From: a virus
DNA length: 27,653 nucleotides
Reading direction: 5' to 3' (one strand)
IMG/VR virus record: IMGVR_UViG_3300017989_000370
Location: 1 to 27,653 of that record
A program made the translations under genes and the position numbers. This document shows positions 6,324 through 13,471 of this stretch, piece after piece. The notes under the pieces were generated by a model. That model saw only the letters and a list, made by a program, of their open reading frames with translations, was not told where the DNA came from and did no database searches. How positions within the stretch are numbered: position 1 is the first letter of the stretch; every line of letters starts with the position of its first letter.

Positions 6324-6709
6324 CTGAAGAGACCACAGCAGCAGCCGCCGATGCACAGGAAACCACAGACACGCCCCAGCCGCCGGCACCTAAAGAGCTG
6401 AAGGGCAAAGAGCCGTTGCCGCTGAGCGCTGAGCGCATGCGCACGGCCATTGAGAAGCTGGAGAACGTGGCCCACGGCGCCGCGGACACCATCCTGGAGC
6501 TGGCCGAAACATCGGACGCACCAGTGGTGCAGGTCCACGTGCGGTTTGGCCGTAAGACCGTGGAGCTGGACAGCGGGCACGGGCTGCCGGTGGACGCAGT
6601 GATCAACCTGCTGGGGGAACTGGCCAACGGTGCGCAGGAGCTGGCGGATGAACTGAAGGGGAAACTAGCGGAGCTGAGCGTGGAGCTGCCGGAAGAGAAT
6701 GAACTGTAA
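6320..6709 (+). CDS. Hypothetical protein in the packaging operon
   Basis: 129 residues, start overlapping the terS stop. A Thr/Ala/Pro-rich acidic leader (1-30) precedes an alternating helical and beta segment (AIEKLENVAHGAADTILELAE, then VVQVHVRFGRKTVELDSG), ending in a Glu/Leu-rich amphipathic helix that could form a coiled coil. No family is recognised. Its place between terS and terL suggests a packaging or early-late junction role, which is inference only. Confidence 0.6.
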   Translation: MTEETTAAAADAQETTDTPQPPAPKELKGKEPLPLSAERMRTAIEKLENVAHGAADTILELAETSDAPVVQVHVRFGRKTVELDSGHGLPVDAVINLLGELANGAQELADELKGKLAELSVELPEENEL

Positions 6710-6711
6710 TC

Positions 6712-7050
6712 ATGGCAAAGCTACTGGGAAAGACTGACGAACTGACTATCCTGTGTGTGCAAGAGCCTGAGCTGATCCGCGCGATCAAAGCGGACCTTGG
6801 GCCAGTCGCAGACACGCCATCGGAACAGACGCTGGCTGGTGCCTGCCGCGTGTACGCGGAATACGAGGTCCGGGACAAGAAAGGCGAGCTGAAAGTGCAC
6901 GCCGCCCATGAGTTCTTCCTGCACCGGATCCCGGAAGGCAAGGAAATTGGCCCGTGCCTATGTCTCTCAATACTCGAGAAGCCACCGCAGGAGCGGCTGA
7001 AGTACTACACGAAGCACCTGACCAAGGCGCTGGAGGCAACGGACCGATAG
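6712..7050 (+). CDS. Hypothetical protein in the packaging operon
   Basis: 112 residues, two bases after the previous stop. A soluble alpha/beta protein without membrane segments: TILCVQEPELIRAIKADLG, then YAEYEVRDKKGELKVHAAHEFFLHRIPEG, and a helical end LKYYTKHLTKALEATDR. No motif that allows a function was seen. A short hairpin (CTGCA, loop GGCG, TGCAG at 7056-7069) lies between it and terL. Confidence 0.6.
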   Translation: MAKLLGKTDELTILCVQEPELIRAIKADLGPVADTPSEQTLAGACRVYAEYEVRDKKGELKVHAAHEFFLHRIPEGKEIGPCLCLSILEKPPQERLKYYTKHLTKALEATDR

Positions 7051-7093
7051 CACACCTGCAGGCGTGCAGTAAATCTACTGGTGCATGGAATGA

Positions 7094-8476
7094 ATGAGCT
7101 ACTGGGAACCACAGCCCGGACCACAGGCAATCGCGTCGGTATGCCCGTGCGACTACACACTGTTTGGCGGCACGCGAGGCGGCGGCAAGTCGGACTGTCT
7201 ACTGGGCCGGCAGCTGACGGGAGCGGAGCAGTGGGGTGCATCCTGGGCGGGGCTCATTGTCAGGCGGAAGTACAAGCAGTTTGCAGAAATGCGCCGGCGG
7301 ATAGACGGGATGATCGCCCAGGGCCTGCCGTGCGAGCGGATAGGCGGGGACCAGCAGACGAACTACCTGCGGTTCAGGAACCGGGCACAGGTGGTCCTGG
7401 CGGGCGTGGAGAAAGCCGCGCAGCTGGACGATTTCCAGGGGCACGCATACGGGGAGATAAGCATAGATGAAGGGCCTACGTTTCCGTTCTTCAGCACGCT
7501 CATGGACAAGCTTAAAGGCTGCCTGCGCGCACCGACTGGGTACACGGGCCCGTGCCGGATGTTCGTCACGGGGAACCCGGGCGGCCCAGGACACTCCCAG
7601 GTCAAGTCTATCTTCATCGACCAGGCGCCAGCGGGGCAGGTGTTCTATGATGACGCAGGCGAGTCGTACGTGTATATCAAGAGCTTTCTGCGGGATAACC
7701 GGATTCACTGCGAGAATGATCCGAAGTATGCGCGCCGGCTGCAGTCGATTAAGGATCCAGCACTGCGCAAGGCGTGGCTGGACGGGGACTGGGACGTGTT
7801 TATCGGCCAGGCATTTGAATTCACCAGGACGTACCACGTCATCGACCCGCTCCCGGTACCCAAGCACGCCCAGCTATGGTTCACGTTTGACTGGGGGTTT
7901 GGGGCACCGTTCAGCGTGGGCTGGTGGTGGATGGATGGTGACGGCCGGCTGTATCGTTTTGCTGAGTGGTACGGCTGTGGGGAGCAGCCCAACACAGGCC
8001 TGCGGATTCCAGCGTCCGGGATTGCTGAAGGGATCCTGGAGCGGGAAATGCAGCTGGGAATCAGTAAGCGCAAGATCCTGCGGCTGGCGGGACATGATTG
8101 CTTCTCGAAGCAGCCAAACTTCATGGGCGGCGGCCAGGGTGCGGCCGTGTCTACCATCTTCGCGGACTACGGGATCATTCTCAAAAAGGGTGACTCAAGC
8201 CGCCTGCAGAAGATCCAGCAATTCAGAGAGCGAATCAGGCTCAAGCGCGACGAGAATGACGAAGTCATTGAACCGCCTATGCTGCTGGTCTACAAGACGT
8301 GCAAGCACTTCATCCGGACCATCCCGGCGCTGTGCAATGATGAGGATGACCCGGAAGACGTGGACACTGAGCAGGAAGACCATATCTATGACGAAGCCTG
8401 TCACGTGTGCATGGACCGGCCGCTGGCCGTCGACAACAGTTTCAGGGGAGCGAATGCAGAGAGTGGAGCGGTGTAA
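7094..8476 (+). CDS. terL: Terminase large subunit (packaging ATPase and nuclease)
   Basis: 460 residues. The enzyme pumps DNA into the procapsid by ATP hydrolysis and cuts the concatemer. Visible motifs in order: an adenine-binding PGPQ (8-11); Walker A GGTRGGGKS (25-33); Walker B ISIDE with D125-E126; coupling motif T159-G-N-P-G-G; and the RNase H-like nuclease with FTFDWGF (D266) and EDHIYDEACH near D429/D433. The length is at the compact end for the family. The ribosome site before ATG 7094 is weak, so translation may depend on upstream coupling. In this phage the portal gene is not next to terL but 8.2 kb downstream. Confidence 0.93.
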   Translation: MSYWEPQPGPQAIASVCPCDYTLFGGTRGGGKSDCLLGRQLTGAEQWGASWAGLIVRRKYKQFAEMRRRIDGMIAQGLPCERIGGDQQTNYLRFRNRAQVVLAGVEKAAQLDDFQGHAYGEISIDEGPTFPFFSTLMDKLKGCLRAPTGYTGPCRMFVTGNPGGPGHSQVKSIFIDQAPAGQVFYDDAGESYVYIKSFLRDNRIHCENDPKYARRLQSIKDPALRKAWLDGDWDVFIGQAFEFTRTYHVIDPLPVPKHAQLWFTFDWGFGAPFSVGWWWMDGDGRLYRFAEWYGCGEQPNTGLRIPASGIAEGILEREMQLGISKRKILRLAGHDCFSKQPNFMGGGQGAAVSTIFADYGIILKKGDSSRLQKIQQFRERIRLKRDENDEVIEPPMLLVYKTCKHFIRTIPALCNDEDDPEDVDTEQEDHIYDEACHVCMDRPLAVDNSFRGANAESGAV

Positions 8477-8491
8477 CGATCGGAGCGAACC

Positions 8492-8881
8492 ATGCCAAGC
8501 ATAGCACCCAAAACCTACGGAGACATCAGCCCCGGGGCTATACGCCCAATGATGCAGGCGCTTGGATCCGGCGCATACCCAGGGGAGCGGGTCGAAGTGG
8601 TAGACGATACGGCCCGGTGCCGCATATGCGGTCATCTATTCCCGCCAGGCTATCTTGGCTACTCATACGACGATGGCGTGTGCGCCAGCGCGGCGTGCGT
8701 GTTCGAGAAGCTACGCGAGGAACTGGAGTATGACGAGGGATTTGAAGAGCGCCTGCAGGACGTGCTGCCCGGGTATCGACTCGGCCCCATCATCATGAGC
8801 GACTGGATATTTAGACTGGACGATGAAAGCGAAGAGGCAGCGGCCTGTGCGATAACGCCCACGGTACGGGGGCCGGTGTAG
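8492..8881 (+). CDS. Hypothetical protein with a zinc-finger-like motif
   Basis: 129 residues, ATG 8492 after GGAGCG. A CRICGHLF knuckle (near residue 43) and CASAAC (near 64) could bind zinc, followed by a strongly acidic helix (EKLREELEYDEGFEERLQDV). The N-terminus has a TYGDISPG segment, also seen in the major capsid protein here (NTYGDISPN), which may be chance. The last codons run into the GGTGTA repeat array. No function can be assigned. Confidence 0.6.
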   Translation: MPSIAPKTYGDISPGAIRPMMQALGSGAYPGERVEVVDDTARCRICGHLFPPGYLGYSYDDGVCASAACVFEKLREELEYDEGFEERLQDVLPGYRLGPIIMSDWIFRLDDESEEAAACAITPTVRGPV

Positions 8882-8967
8882 AATTGGTGTAGAAACGGTG
8901 GCAGAAATACACCGGAAAAAGGCGCACGGCGTGTAAAGTGGTGTAGATATCGGTGTATATCGGTGTA
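8875..8967 (+). repeat. Helically phased GGTGTA repeat array
   Basis: GGTGTA occurs at 8875, 8886, 8940, 8952 and 8962, plus one inverted copy (TACACC) at 8908 and near-matches at 8896 and 8928. Spacings of 11, 12 and 10 bases put neighbours on one helix face. Apart from the first copy the array is outside genes, in the 104-base gap before the gene at 8986. This looks like a protein-binding array such as an operator. Confidence 0.6.
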
Positions 8968-8985
8968 ACCGGAGAAAGGGACAGG

Positions 8986-9402
8986 ATGAAGACAAGATTC
9001 CATAAAGCATGCAAGCGGTGCAACCGGTTTGAACGGCCGGGCGTGCCATTCCTGGAGTTTGATCTGTGCATGGACAAATCGTGCATCACAGAAGAGCTGC
9101 ACGAGCTGCGCTACAAGGTCAAGTGCTACTCTCACCTTGAGGCACAGCTAAACGACCGCGAGACAAAGCGCTGGCAAGCACAGCTGCACGCAGAAAAGAA
9201 CGCGGAGGCCCTGGCCGCCGTACTAGATGAACCCACCTTGCCATGGTGGAAGCGCGGGCTGTGGAAAGCCCGGCTACGTGGCGTCAGACGTATCCTTGCA
9301 GTGCACCGCCAGCTGGGCGCATATGACAACGGATTTGAGCACCAGGCGGAAGCCATGGAAGACGAACCACAAAGCGAGGGACAGGATGATAAGCAAGATT
9401 GA
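8986..9402 (+). CDS. Hypothetical protein with Cys knuckle and coiled-coil-like helices
   Basis: 138 residues from ATG 8986, which has GGAGAAAGGGACAGG upstream; an in-frame GTG at 8953 is rejected because it lies in the GGTGTA array. CKRCNRF near the N-terminus and CMDKSC near 29 may form a zinc site. Residues 35-80 are a long charged helix (HELRYKVKCYSHLEAQL onward). The end is acidic and Gln-rich. If the upstream array is an operator, this gene is its likely target. Function is unknown. Confidence 0.6.
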   Translation: MKTRFHKACKRCNRFERPGVPFLEFDLCMDKSCITEELHELRYKVKCYSHLEAQLNDRETKRWQAQLHAEKNAEALAAVLDEPTLPWWKRGLWKARLRGVRRILAVHRQLGAYDNGFEHQAEAMEDEPQSEGQDDKQD

Positions 9403-9727
9403 AGAACCGACCATGCAGGAGCTATACCTGGTCACGGGGGCCTGGGTGATAGCGGAGGTCCGGCCGCACCCGGACAAGAAGAAGATCATACTGCAGGATC
9501 CGCTGAAGGTCCGGCAGGTGCGCGTGCGTGGCCAGGGGCTGGCCCTGGAGATTCAGCCGCTTATCCCGGCGTCCGGTCCGGGATCCGCGCTGGAGCTCCC
9601 GAAGGATGCAGTGGTAGTACCGATGGAAGCCAGGCCGAACCTGGTCAAAGAATGGTGCAAGGCCGCTGGCCGTCCGTACGTTGAGCCTATTCACATGATG
9701 CCGCCGGATCCGGCAGGTGGAAACTGA
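9386..9727 (+). CDS. Sm-like (LSm/Hfq-fold) phage protein
   Basis: 113 residues. ATG 9386 overlaps the end of the previous gene and follows GAGGGACAGG. The pattern ELYLVTGAWVIAEVRPHPDKKKIILQDPLKVR matches the Sm1-like strands of small phage LSm proteins (L-x-T-G-x-x-V/I-I-x-E-V, then I-x-L-x-D/N-P), and a second hydrophobic strand pair follows. Such proteins form rings and some bind RNA. This is a fold guess from pattern. The stop overlaps the next ATG. Confidence 0.5.
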   Translation: MISKIEEPTMQELYLVTGAWVIAEVRPHPDKKKIILQDPLKVRQVRVRGQGLALEIQPLIPASGPGSALELPKDAVVVPMEARPNLVKEWCKAAGRPYVEPIHMMPPDPAGGN

Positions 9728-10311
9728 TGGAATACCCAGGAGAAGAGCTAATATACTGGTTTGTCAGGCGCATGCGATGCACAGAGTTTGAACTGGGGGA
9801 GTCCGTTCCCCTGGCTATGCAGCTTGAAACAGGGAAACTGCCAACCCAAGACATGAAACTGGAGGGACTGAACTGGGCTGCCAAGAACAAGAGCGCAATT
9901 CGTCTGGTAGTGGGCGCACTGCAGCACGGCTTCATCACCAATGGGATGAGCCGCGAGGAAACAAGGAGCGGAATTCAAAAGTACATGCCGGCGCCCGTCG
10001 TGCGACTTAACAAGGCGCTCGAGGAAATCCACTGGGCACTGGTGCCGATACGTTTACGTCCTGGGCACTGGCGCGTTATCGACGATGACAACAAAGAAAC
10101 TTGGGTGAGGGTAAGCCGCACGCTGTTGGCTATCCACGCACAGCCTGGAGGCACTGCATATCTAGAGCTAACTGGGGCCATAATGGAGGTATGCGTACAC
10201 AAGAATGGCCTCACTGTCCGAAGCCGATTAAACCCAGGCAACATGGTAACGCTGCACAACCACGATGCACCGTTTGAAGTGCGAAAAGCCAAGGGGGAAA
10301 CTGAGCGATGA
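9727..10311 (+). CDS. Hypothetical protein
   Basis: 194 residues, start coupled to the previous stop (TGATGG). The N-terminal half is helical (ELIYWFVRRMRCTEFELGE, then LNWAAKNKSAIRLVVGALQHGFI). The C-terminal half looks beta-rich (HWRVIDDDNKETWVRVSR, TAYLELTGAIMEVCVHKNGLTVRSRL). No motif is recognised. The stop overlaps the start of the first Tat-leader gene (ATGA at 10308). Confidence 0.55.
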   Translation: MEYPGEELIYWFVRRMRCTEFELGESVPLAMQLETGKLPTQDMKLEGLNWAAKNKSAIRLVVGALQHGFITNGMSREETRSGIQKYMPAPVVRLNKALEEIHWALVPIRLRPGHWRVIDDDNKETWVRVSRTLLAIHAQPGGTAYLELTGAIMEVCVHKNGLTVRSRLNPGNMVTLHNHDAPFEVRKAKGETER

Positions 10312-10604
10312 AACGAAGGAACTTTTTAGGCATGATGGCTGCCGCGCCCGTAGCAGGCCTAGCAATATCGAAGTGCCAAGCTGGAGAAGACCAGGTGGGT
10401 GCATTGCGTCAGCGGCCATACTCGCGTACGCAAAGGGGCAAGCTGTGTGCGAAGTACAACTGCACGCCACGGGAACTGGGCTTTGCGATGGCACGGACGC
10501 CTGGCCACGGCGGCCGGATTTGCAGCGCAGAAAGGTGGGCGAAGCAACACCCGGTGGCCTTTGGCGAAATAGTGCGTCGGGTCAAGGTGGCAACAAGAAA
10601 GTAG
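10308..10604 (+). CDS. Small protein with a Tat-like leader, copy A
   Basis: 98 residues, ATG 10308. The start MKRRNFLGMMAAAPVAGLAI has a twin-arginine R-R-x-F-L motif, a weakly hydrophobic Ala/Gly-rich core and a likely cut near KCQA-GED (about residue 26), as in Tat export signals. The mature part of about 72 residues is basic, with Cys at LCAKYNC and RICSAE. It has no lipobox. Known Tat cargo is folded protein, often with a cofactor; here the cargo is unknown. A second gene with the same kind of leader lies at 11544. Confidence 0.6.
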   Translation: MKRRNFLGMMAAAPVAGLAISKCQAGEDQVGALRQRPYSRTQRGKLCAKYNCTPRELGFAMARTPGHGGRICSAERWAKQHPVAFGEIVRRVKVATRK

Positions 10605-10614
10605 AGGCATAACG

Positions 10615-10866
10615 ATGGCGGGTAAGGTAATCAAAGCGGCGGTGATGGTCGGGCGCCTGACGTGCATAGGGGAGCGCCATGCAGATATCATGCTGCGCCT
10701 GGTGAAGGCAGGCGTGCGTAAGATAGTCATGCAGGATGACCAAGGATTCATCGACGCGGACGGGGAATGGCTGACACGGGAAGAGGCGTACCAACGTGCA
10801 GTGGCCTGCGGACAGATTGAAGATGAATACGAACCCAAGAAACTGTTATCTGGAATGGTATGGTAG
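10615..10866 (+). CDS. Conserved phage hypothetical protein
   Basis: 83 residues. The order KVIKAAVMVGRLTCIGERHADI, then QGFIDADGEWLTREEAYQRAVACGQI and a short end LLSGMVW, matches a small phage protein seen widely, in which a D/N-QGF-x-x-x-G-x-F/W-x-x-R-E-E-A and a G-Q-I block are constant and the end is usually a SEDLW-like motif. Here that ending is changed to SGMVW. I know of no assigned function. Confidence 0.65.
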   Translation: MAGKVIKAAVMVGRLTCIGERHADIMLRLVKAGVRKIVMQDDQGFIDADGEWLTREEAYQRAVACGQIEDEYEPKKLLSGMVW

Positions 10867-10879
10867 AAAGGTCGGGACT

Positions 10880-11554
10880 ATGAAGTACGTAAGCAAGCGA
10901 ACAGAGATAGACGCAATCCGGTTTGACGGCGAGAACGTGGAAGATATCGCGCACTTCCTGGGCAGTCAGGTACCGACGATCGAAGACGGGTACCTTATGC
11001 TGCAGCTGCAGGGCGGCGAGATTGGCGTGGCCAAGGGTCACTACATTGTCCGGGACTGCGCGGGCACGATCGGCTACTGCCGGGCAGACCCATTCCAGGA
11101 GTGCTATGAGCCGGTGGAAGAACAGACGGCTGAAGCGGTCCCCAACAGCGGCGCCCTGAAGATCATGCAGGAGCGAACCCGGCAGATGGAGCGCGAAGGC
11201 TTTACAGCTGACCATGACAAGGGGCACGCGCCCGGAGTGATGGCGCAGGCTGCTGGGTGCTACATTGGCGATGCACTTCTGGAGGCGCAGCTGACCGCCG
11301 AGCAGCGCGAGAAGACGCATATAACACGCGGCCTTGCCCCGATGGGCTGGCCCTGGGCAGACGAGTGGTGGAAGCCGACGCCCGGGGATCCGATCCGGCA
11401 GCTGGTGAAGGCTGGCGCGTTGATCGCCGCGGAGATTGACAGGCTCTTGGAGGAAAAGAAGATGGGAGAGCTGGTCCAGGAAGCAACAGACACGCTGGAC
11501 GGTCAACCGCTTGTGAACAACAAAGACCTGAAGGAATGCGGCGATGAAGCGTAG
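10880..11554 (+). CDS. Two-domain phage hypothetical protein (PGDYG-like plus ER-Q/WPW domain)
   Basis: 224 residues from ATG 10880. Residues 1-80 fit a small phage domain that typically has 'G-(D/H)-Y-(I/V)-(V/I)-x-(D/G)' near GGEIGVAKGHYIVRDCAGTIGYC and a CYEPV end (PGDYG-like). Residues 92-195 fit a separate phage domain: IMQERTRQMEREGFTADHDKG, then AAGCYIGDAL, PMGWPWADEWWKPTP, and LVKAGALIAAEIDRLLEEK. In many phages I would expect these as separate genes, so this looks like a fusion. Both roles are unknown. Confidence 0.6.
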   Translation: MKYVSKRTEIDAIRFDGENVEDIAHFLGSQVPTIEDGYLMLQLQGGEIGVAKGHYIVRDCAGTIGYCRADPFQECYEPVEEQTAEAVPNSGALKIMQERTRQMEREGFTADHDKGHAPGVMAQAAGCYIGDALLEAQLTAEQREKTHITRGLAPMGWPWADEWWKPTPGDPIRQLVKAGALIAAEIDRLLEEKKMGELVQEATDTLDGQPLVNNKDLKECGDEA

Positions 11555-11837
11555 ATCGTTCCTGAAATTCATGGGGCTGGGAGTGGCTGCTACGGCGCTG
11601 CCGCCCAGGCCGTTCACGCCAGTCCAACGCAAGACGGCAAAGTACCACTGGGTGCGGTTCCACGGAAAGAAGTGCGCAGTGGATCCACGTCTCGTGGTGC
11701 TTTCAGTCAACGGCGAAGTACTGGAGATCAAGCGGGGAATAATTGTGGCCATCCCAACAGCGCATAAGCGCTTGGCCCAAGACTCACTACAGCGAGATAA
11801 TCCAGAGGGTCTACGGGTACCATTTGCCTTCGACTAG
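11544..11837 (+). CDS. Small protein with a Tat leader, copy B
   Basis: 97 residues, ATG 11544 overlapping the previous gene by 11 bases. The leader MKRRSFLKFMGLGVAATALP has the full R-R-S-F-L-K consensus of Tat signals, with a Gly/Ala/Leu core. The mature body is basic (KTAKYHWVRFHGKKCAVDPR, then VVLSVNGEVLEIKRGIIVAIP), apparently a small beta protein, and has no clear similarity to copy A beyond the leader. The two genes are about 1.2 kb apart. The repeated leader suggests a true export route. The cargo role is unknown. Confidence 0.6.
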   Translation: MKRRSFLKFMGLGVAATALPPRPFTPVQRKTAKYHWVRFHGKKCAVDPRLVVLSVNGEVLEIKRGIIVAIPTAHKRLAQDSLQRDNPEGLRVPFAFD

Positions 11838-11871
11838 AGGAATTCAGGAACCAGCTGAGAGGATGAGCGCC

Positions 11872-12273
11872 ATGGACCGCCTAACAACTGCAGAACAATG
11901 CGTACTGGGCCAAATCGCTTCCGATGAATCGCTGACACTTGGGCCGCGGGATGACCGGCTAGGGGTAGCGGCCATGCTGGCTAAAAAGGGACTTGTCCAA
12001 ATAACGCAGCACGCTATGGCCCTGACTTCAACAGTCACGCTGACAGGCAACGGCATCGCTTACTGCCGTCAACACCTGCGCCAGCGAGGCCCGGAAGACA
12101 CCTGCGCGCCAAGTGAGCCAGACGAAGACCGCTTGGACACGGTCGCCAAGATGACAGTGGAAGCGGCCAACGCTATGCTGACGGGACAAGAGAGTACCGC
12201 ACTAACGATGGCCCTGCGCGGGATGCTGCTGCTGGTTCAGGAGCTCAGGGCCGTGCGCGACAAGGAAGGATGA
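11872..12273 (+). CDS. Hypothetical protein with a possible winged-helix start
   Basis: 133 residues if begun at ATG 11872; ATG 11863 is in frame but its GAGAGG site would touch the start, while 11872 has 9 bases. The first 70 residues (MDRLTTAEQCVLGQIASDESL, AAMLAKKGLVQITQ, TVTLTGNGIAYCRQ) resemble a helix-helix-wing unit of a MarR- or PadR-like DNA-binding fold. The last 60 are helical. A regulator is possible but not certain. The stop overlaps the next start (ATGA). Confidence 0.5.
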   Translation: MDRLTTAEQCVLGQIASDESLTLGPRDDRLGVAAMLAKKGLVQITQHAMALTSTVTLTGNGIAYCRQHLRQRGPEDTCAPSEPDEDRLDTVAKMTVEAANAMLTGQESTALTMALRGMLLLVQELRAVRDKEG

Positions 12274-12398
12274 ACAAGACCGTGACCAGGCTACTGCTGC
12301 TGGCAGGCTTTGCCTGCATTCCGGTCTTCTGGATTATGGGCGTTATCACACACGGCTGGATGGCCAGCTGGCTACATTCATGGAGGGGGGGAGCGTGA
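12270..12398 (+). CDS. Small single-pass membrane protein
   Basis: 42 residues, start coupled to the preceding stop (ATGA at 12270-12273) and stop coupled to the next GTG (GTGA at 12395-12398). AAGGAAGG precedes the ATG. After a short basic N-terminus (NKTVTR), residues 8-27 are a hydrophobic segment (LLLLAGFACIPVFWIMGVI). The end is Trp/His-rich with a positive tip. It could be a small holin- or spanin-like protein, but no lysozyme is nearby, so no role is given. Confidence 0.55.
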   Translation: MNKTVTRLLLLAGFACIPVFWIMGVITHGWMASWLHSWRGGA

Positions 12399-12940
12399 AC
12401 AGGAAAGAATCAGAGCAGGCATATCGGGACTACGTTAAGCAGCACGTCGTTGACGTGCAGGCGGTGTGGGCAGCACTGCAGCCGCTGTGTACGGGGGAAG
12501 CCTACATGCCAGAAGCGTATGCGTTTGCGATCAACGCACAGATTGAGTGCCACGACGGCAGCAAGCTGGGCATGAATGAGTTTGAGGGATACCGCCAGTG
12601 GTTTTACCCGGCGGTTCAGGAAATGAAGATCAAGGCAGACTTTGACCTGGCGTGGAACCATCACCAGAAGCACAACCCACACCATTGGCAGTACTGGATC
12701 ATGTGGCAGCCTGACGAATCAAAGGTCCTTCCCATGCCGTTCTGCTACATCATCGAAATGCTTTGCGACTGGGGTGGCATGTCCGTGAAGTTTGGGGACA
12801 GCCCGACGCAGTTCTATGACAAGAACAAAGACACGATGCTGCTGCATGGCACCACGAAACAAACGATCGGGTTCTGGCTCCGTTACGTGGAGTGCGCTGT
12901 AGCCAAGGTGAAGGCTGCGCGGGCAGGGAAAAGAACGTGA
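12395..12940 (+). CDS. DUF5662-like phage protein
   Basis: 181 residues if begun at GTG 12395, which has the GGAGGGGGGG run just upstream; ATG 12380 is an alternative without such a site. The His/Asp pattern HDGSKLGMNEFEGYRQWFYP, then LAWNHHQKHNPHHWQYWIM and IIEMLCDWGGMS, fits the DUF5662 group: a central 'HD-x-SK', paired His residues and 'EM-x-x-DW'. The conserved His/Asp residues suggest a metal-dependent enzyme, but the reaction is not known to me. It is followed at once by another gene (TGATGG). Confidence 0.65.
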   Translation: MNRKESEQAYRDYVKQHVVDVQAVWAALQPLCTGEAYMPEAYAFAINAQIECHDGSKLGMNEFEGYRQWFYPAVQEMKIKADFDLAWNHHQKHNPHHWQYWIMWQPDESKVLPMPFCYIIEMLCDWGGMSVKFGDSPTQFYDKNKDTMLLHGTTKQTIGFWLRYVECAVAKVKAARAGKRT

Positions 12941-13305
12941 TGGAACTGCCATACCACTACTGGGCACGAATATGCATGGAATTCGGACGGATCCTGTGCC
13001 GGAACAATATGCACCTGTGGTCCCGGGCGACGATCGCCGGGGAGTCACTGGTATTCACGGTGCGCTACTGTCACCGCTGCCGCACGCTCGAGCTACGGAA
13101 CCGAAGCGGTGCGTGGCTGCCGATGACCAAGTGTTTCCAGGGGCCCGTCGCGGAGTGGGAGCAGCAGCAATTCTGTGACGCTGCCCTGAAGTACTGTGTG
13201 GAGAGCGTGCAAGACAAGAGCCTGCACGATGACCGGTGCCAGTCCCGGAAGGGCGGGGAATGTAACTGCGCGATCGCAGCGCTTCGAATGAACAAGCAGA
13301 ACTGA
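12940..13305 (+). CDS. Cys-rich hypothetical protein
   Basis: 121 residues from ATG 12940, which shares a base with the preceding stop. A YCHRCRTLELRNR segment (near 43-55) is a CxxC knuckle, with later Cys at residues 65, 79, 86, 99 and near the end (CNCAIAALR). Spacing fits one or two small zinc sites. The rest is basic and aromatic. No family is recognised. Confidence 0.55.
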   Translation: MELPYHYWARICMEFGRILCRNNMHLWSRATIAGESLVFTVRYCHRCRTLELRNRSGAWLPMTKCFQGPVAEWEQQQFCDAALKYCVESVQDKSLHDDRCQSRKGGECNCAIAALRMNKQN

Positions 13306-13315
13306 GACTTTCCGC

Positions 13316-13471
13316 ATGGCTGATCGAATAAAAAGACGGTTGTTGACCAACCACACGATGAAGGAACAGCGCCCAGGGCGTAACACCTTTCTGAGTGGAC
13401 TACAATTCCCCTGGGAGTTCCAGGGGTGCAGCCATGCGGGATTAACCAAAGGAGCAAGATGGGCGGCATAG
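13316..13471 (+). CDS. Possible very small basic protein (doubtful)
   Basis: A 51-residue frame from ATG 13316 to TAG 13469-13471 that overlaps the start of the next gene by 13 bases. It begins MADRIKRRLLTNHTMKEQRP and is basic. The ribosome site is weak and the frame runs over a perfect hairpin, so it may be chance. It is listed because it fills the only larger gap between 13306 and 13458. Confidence 0.25.
   Translation: MADRIKRRLLTNHTMKEQRPGRNTFLSGLQFPWEFQGCSHAGLTKGARWAA
13408..13426 (+). other. Perfect 7 bp hairpin
   Basis: CCCCTGG (13408-13414), loop GAGTT, CCAGGGG (13420-13426), ending 32 bases before the ATG at 13459. No T-run follows, so it is not an intrinsic terminator. It may be a transcript processing or regulatory hairpin. 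Confidence 0.5.

Noticed and set aside
7467-8504. Long + strand frame of 345 codons inside terL
   Set aside because: It overlaps the terminase large subunit in another frame, is Ser/Arg-rich and lacks any motif, while terL has a full set of motifs.
10308-10400. Lipoprotein signal in the Tat-leader protein A
   Set aside because: The residues before the Cys are I-S-K, which do not fit a lipobox.
10748-11752. 334-codon - strand frame
   Set aside because: It is antisense to three well-supported + strand genes and has no ribosome site or family pattern.
12270-12398. Holin call for the 42-residue membrane protein
   Set aside because: One membrane segment and small size are compatible, but no endolysin or spanin gene is near, so the label would be guesswork.
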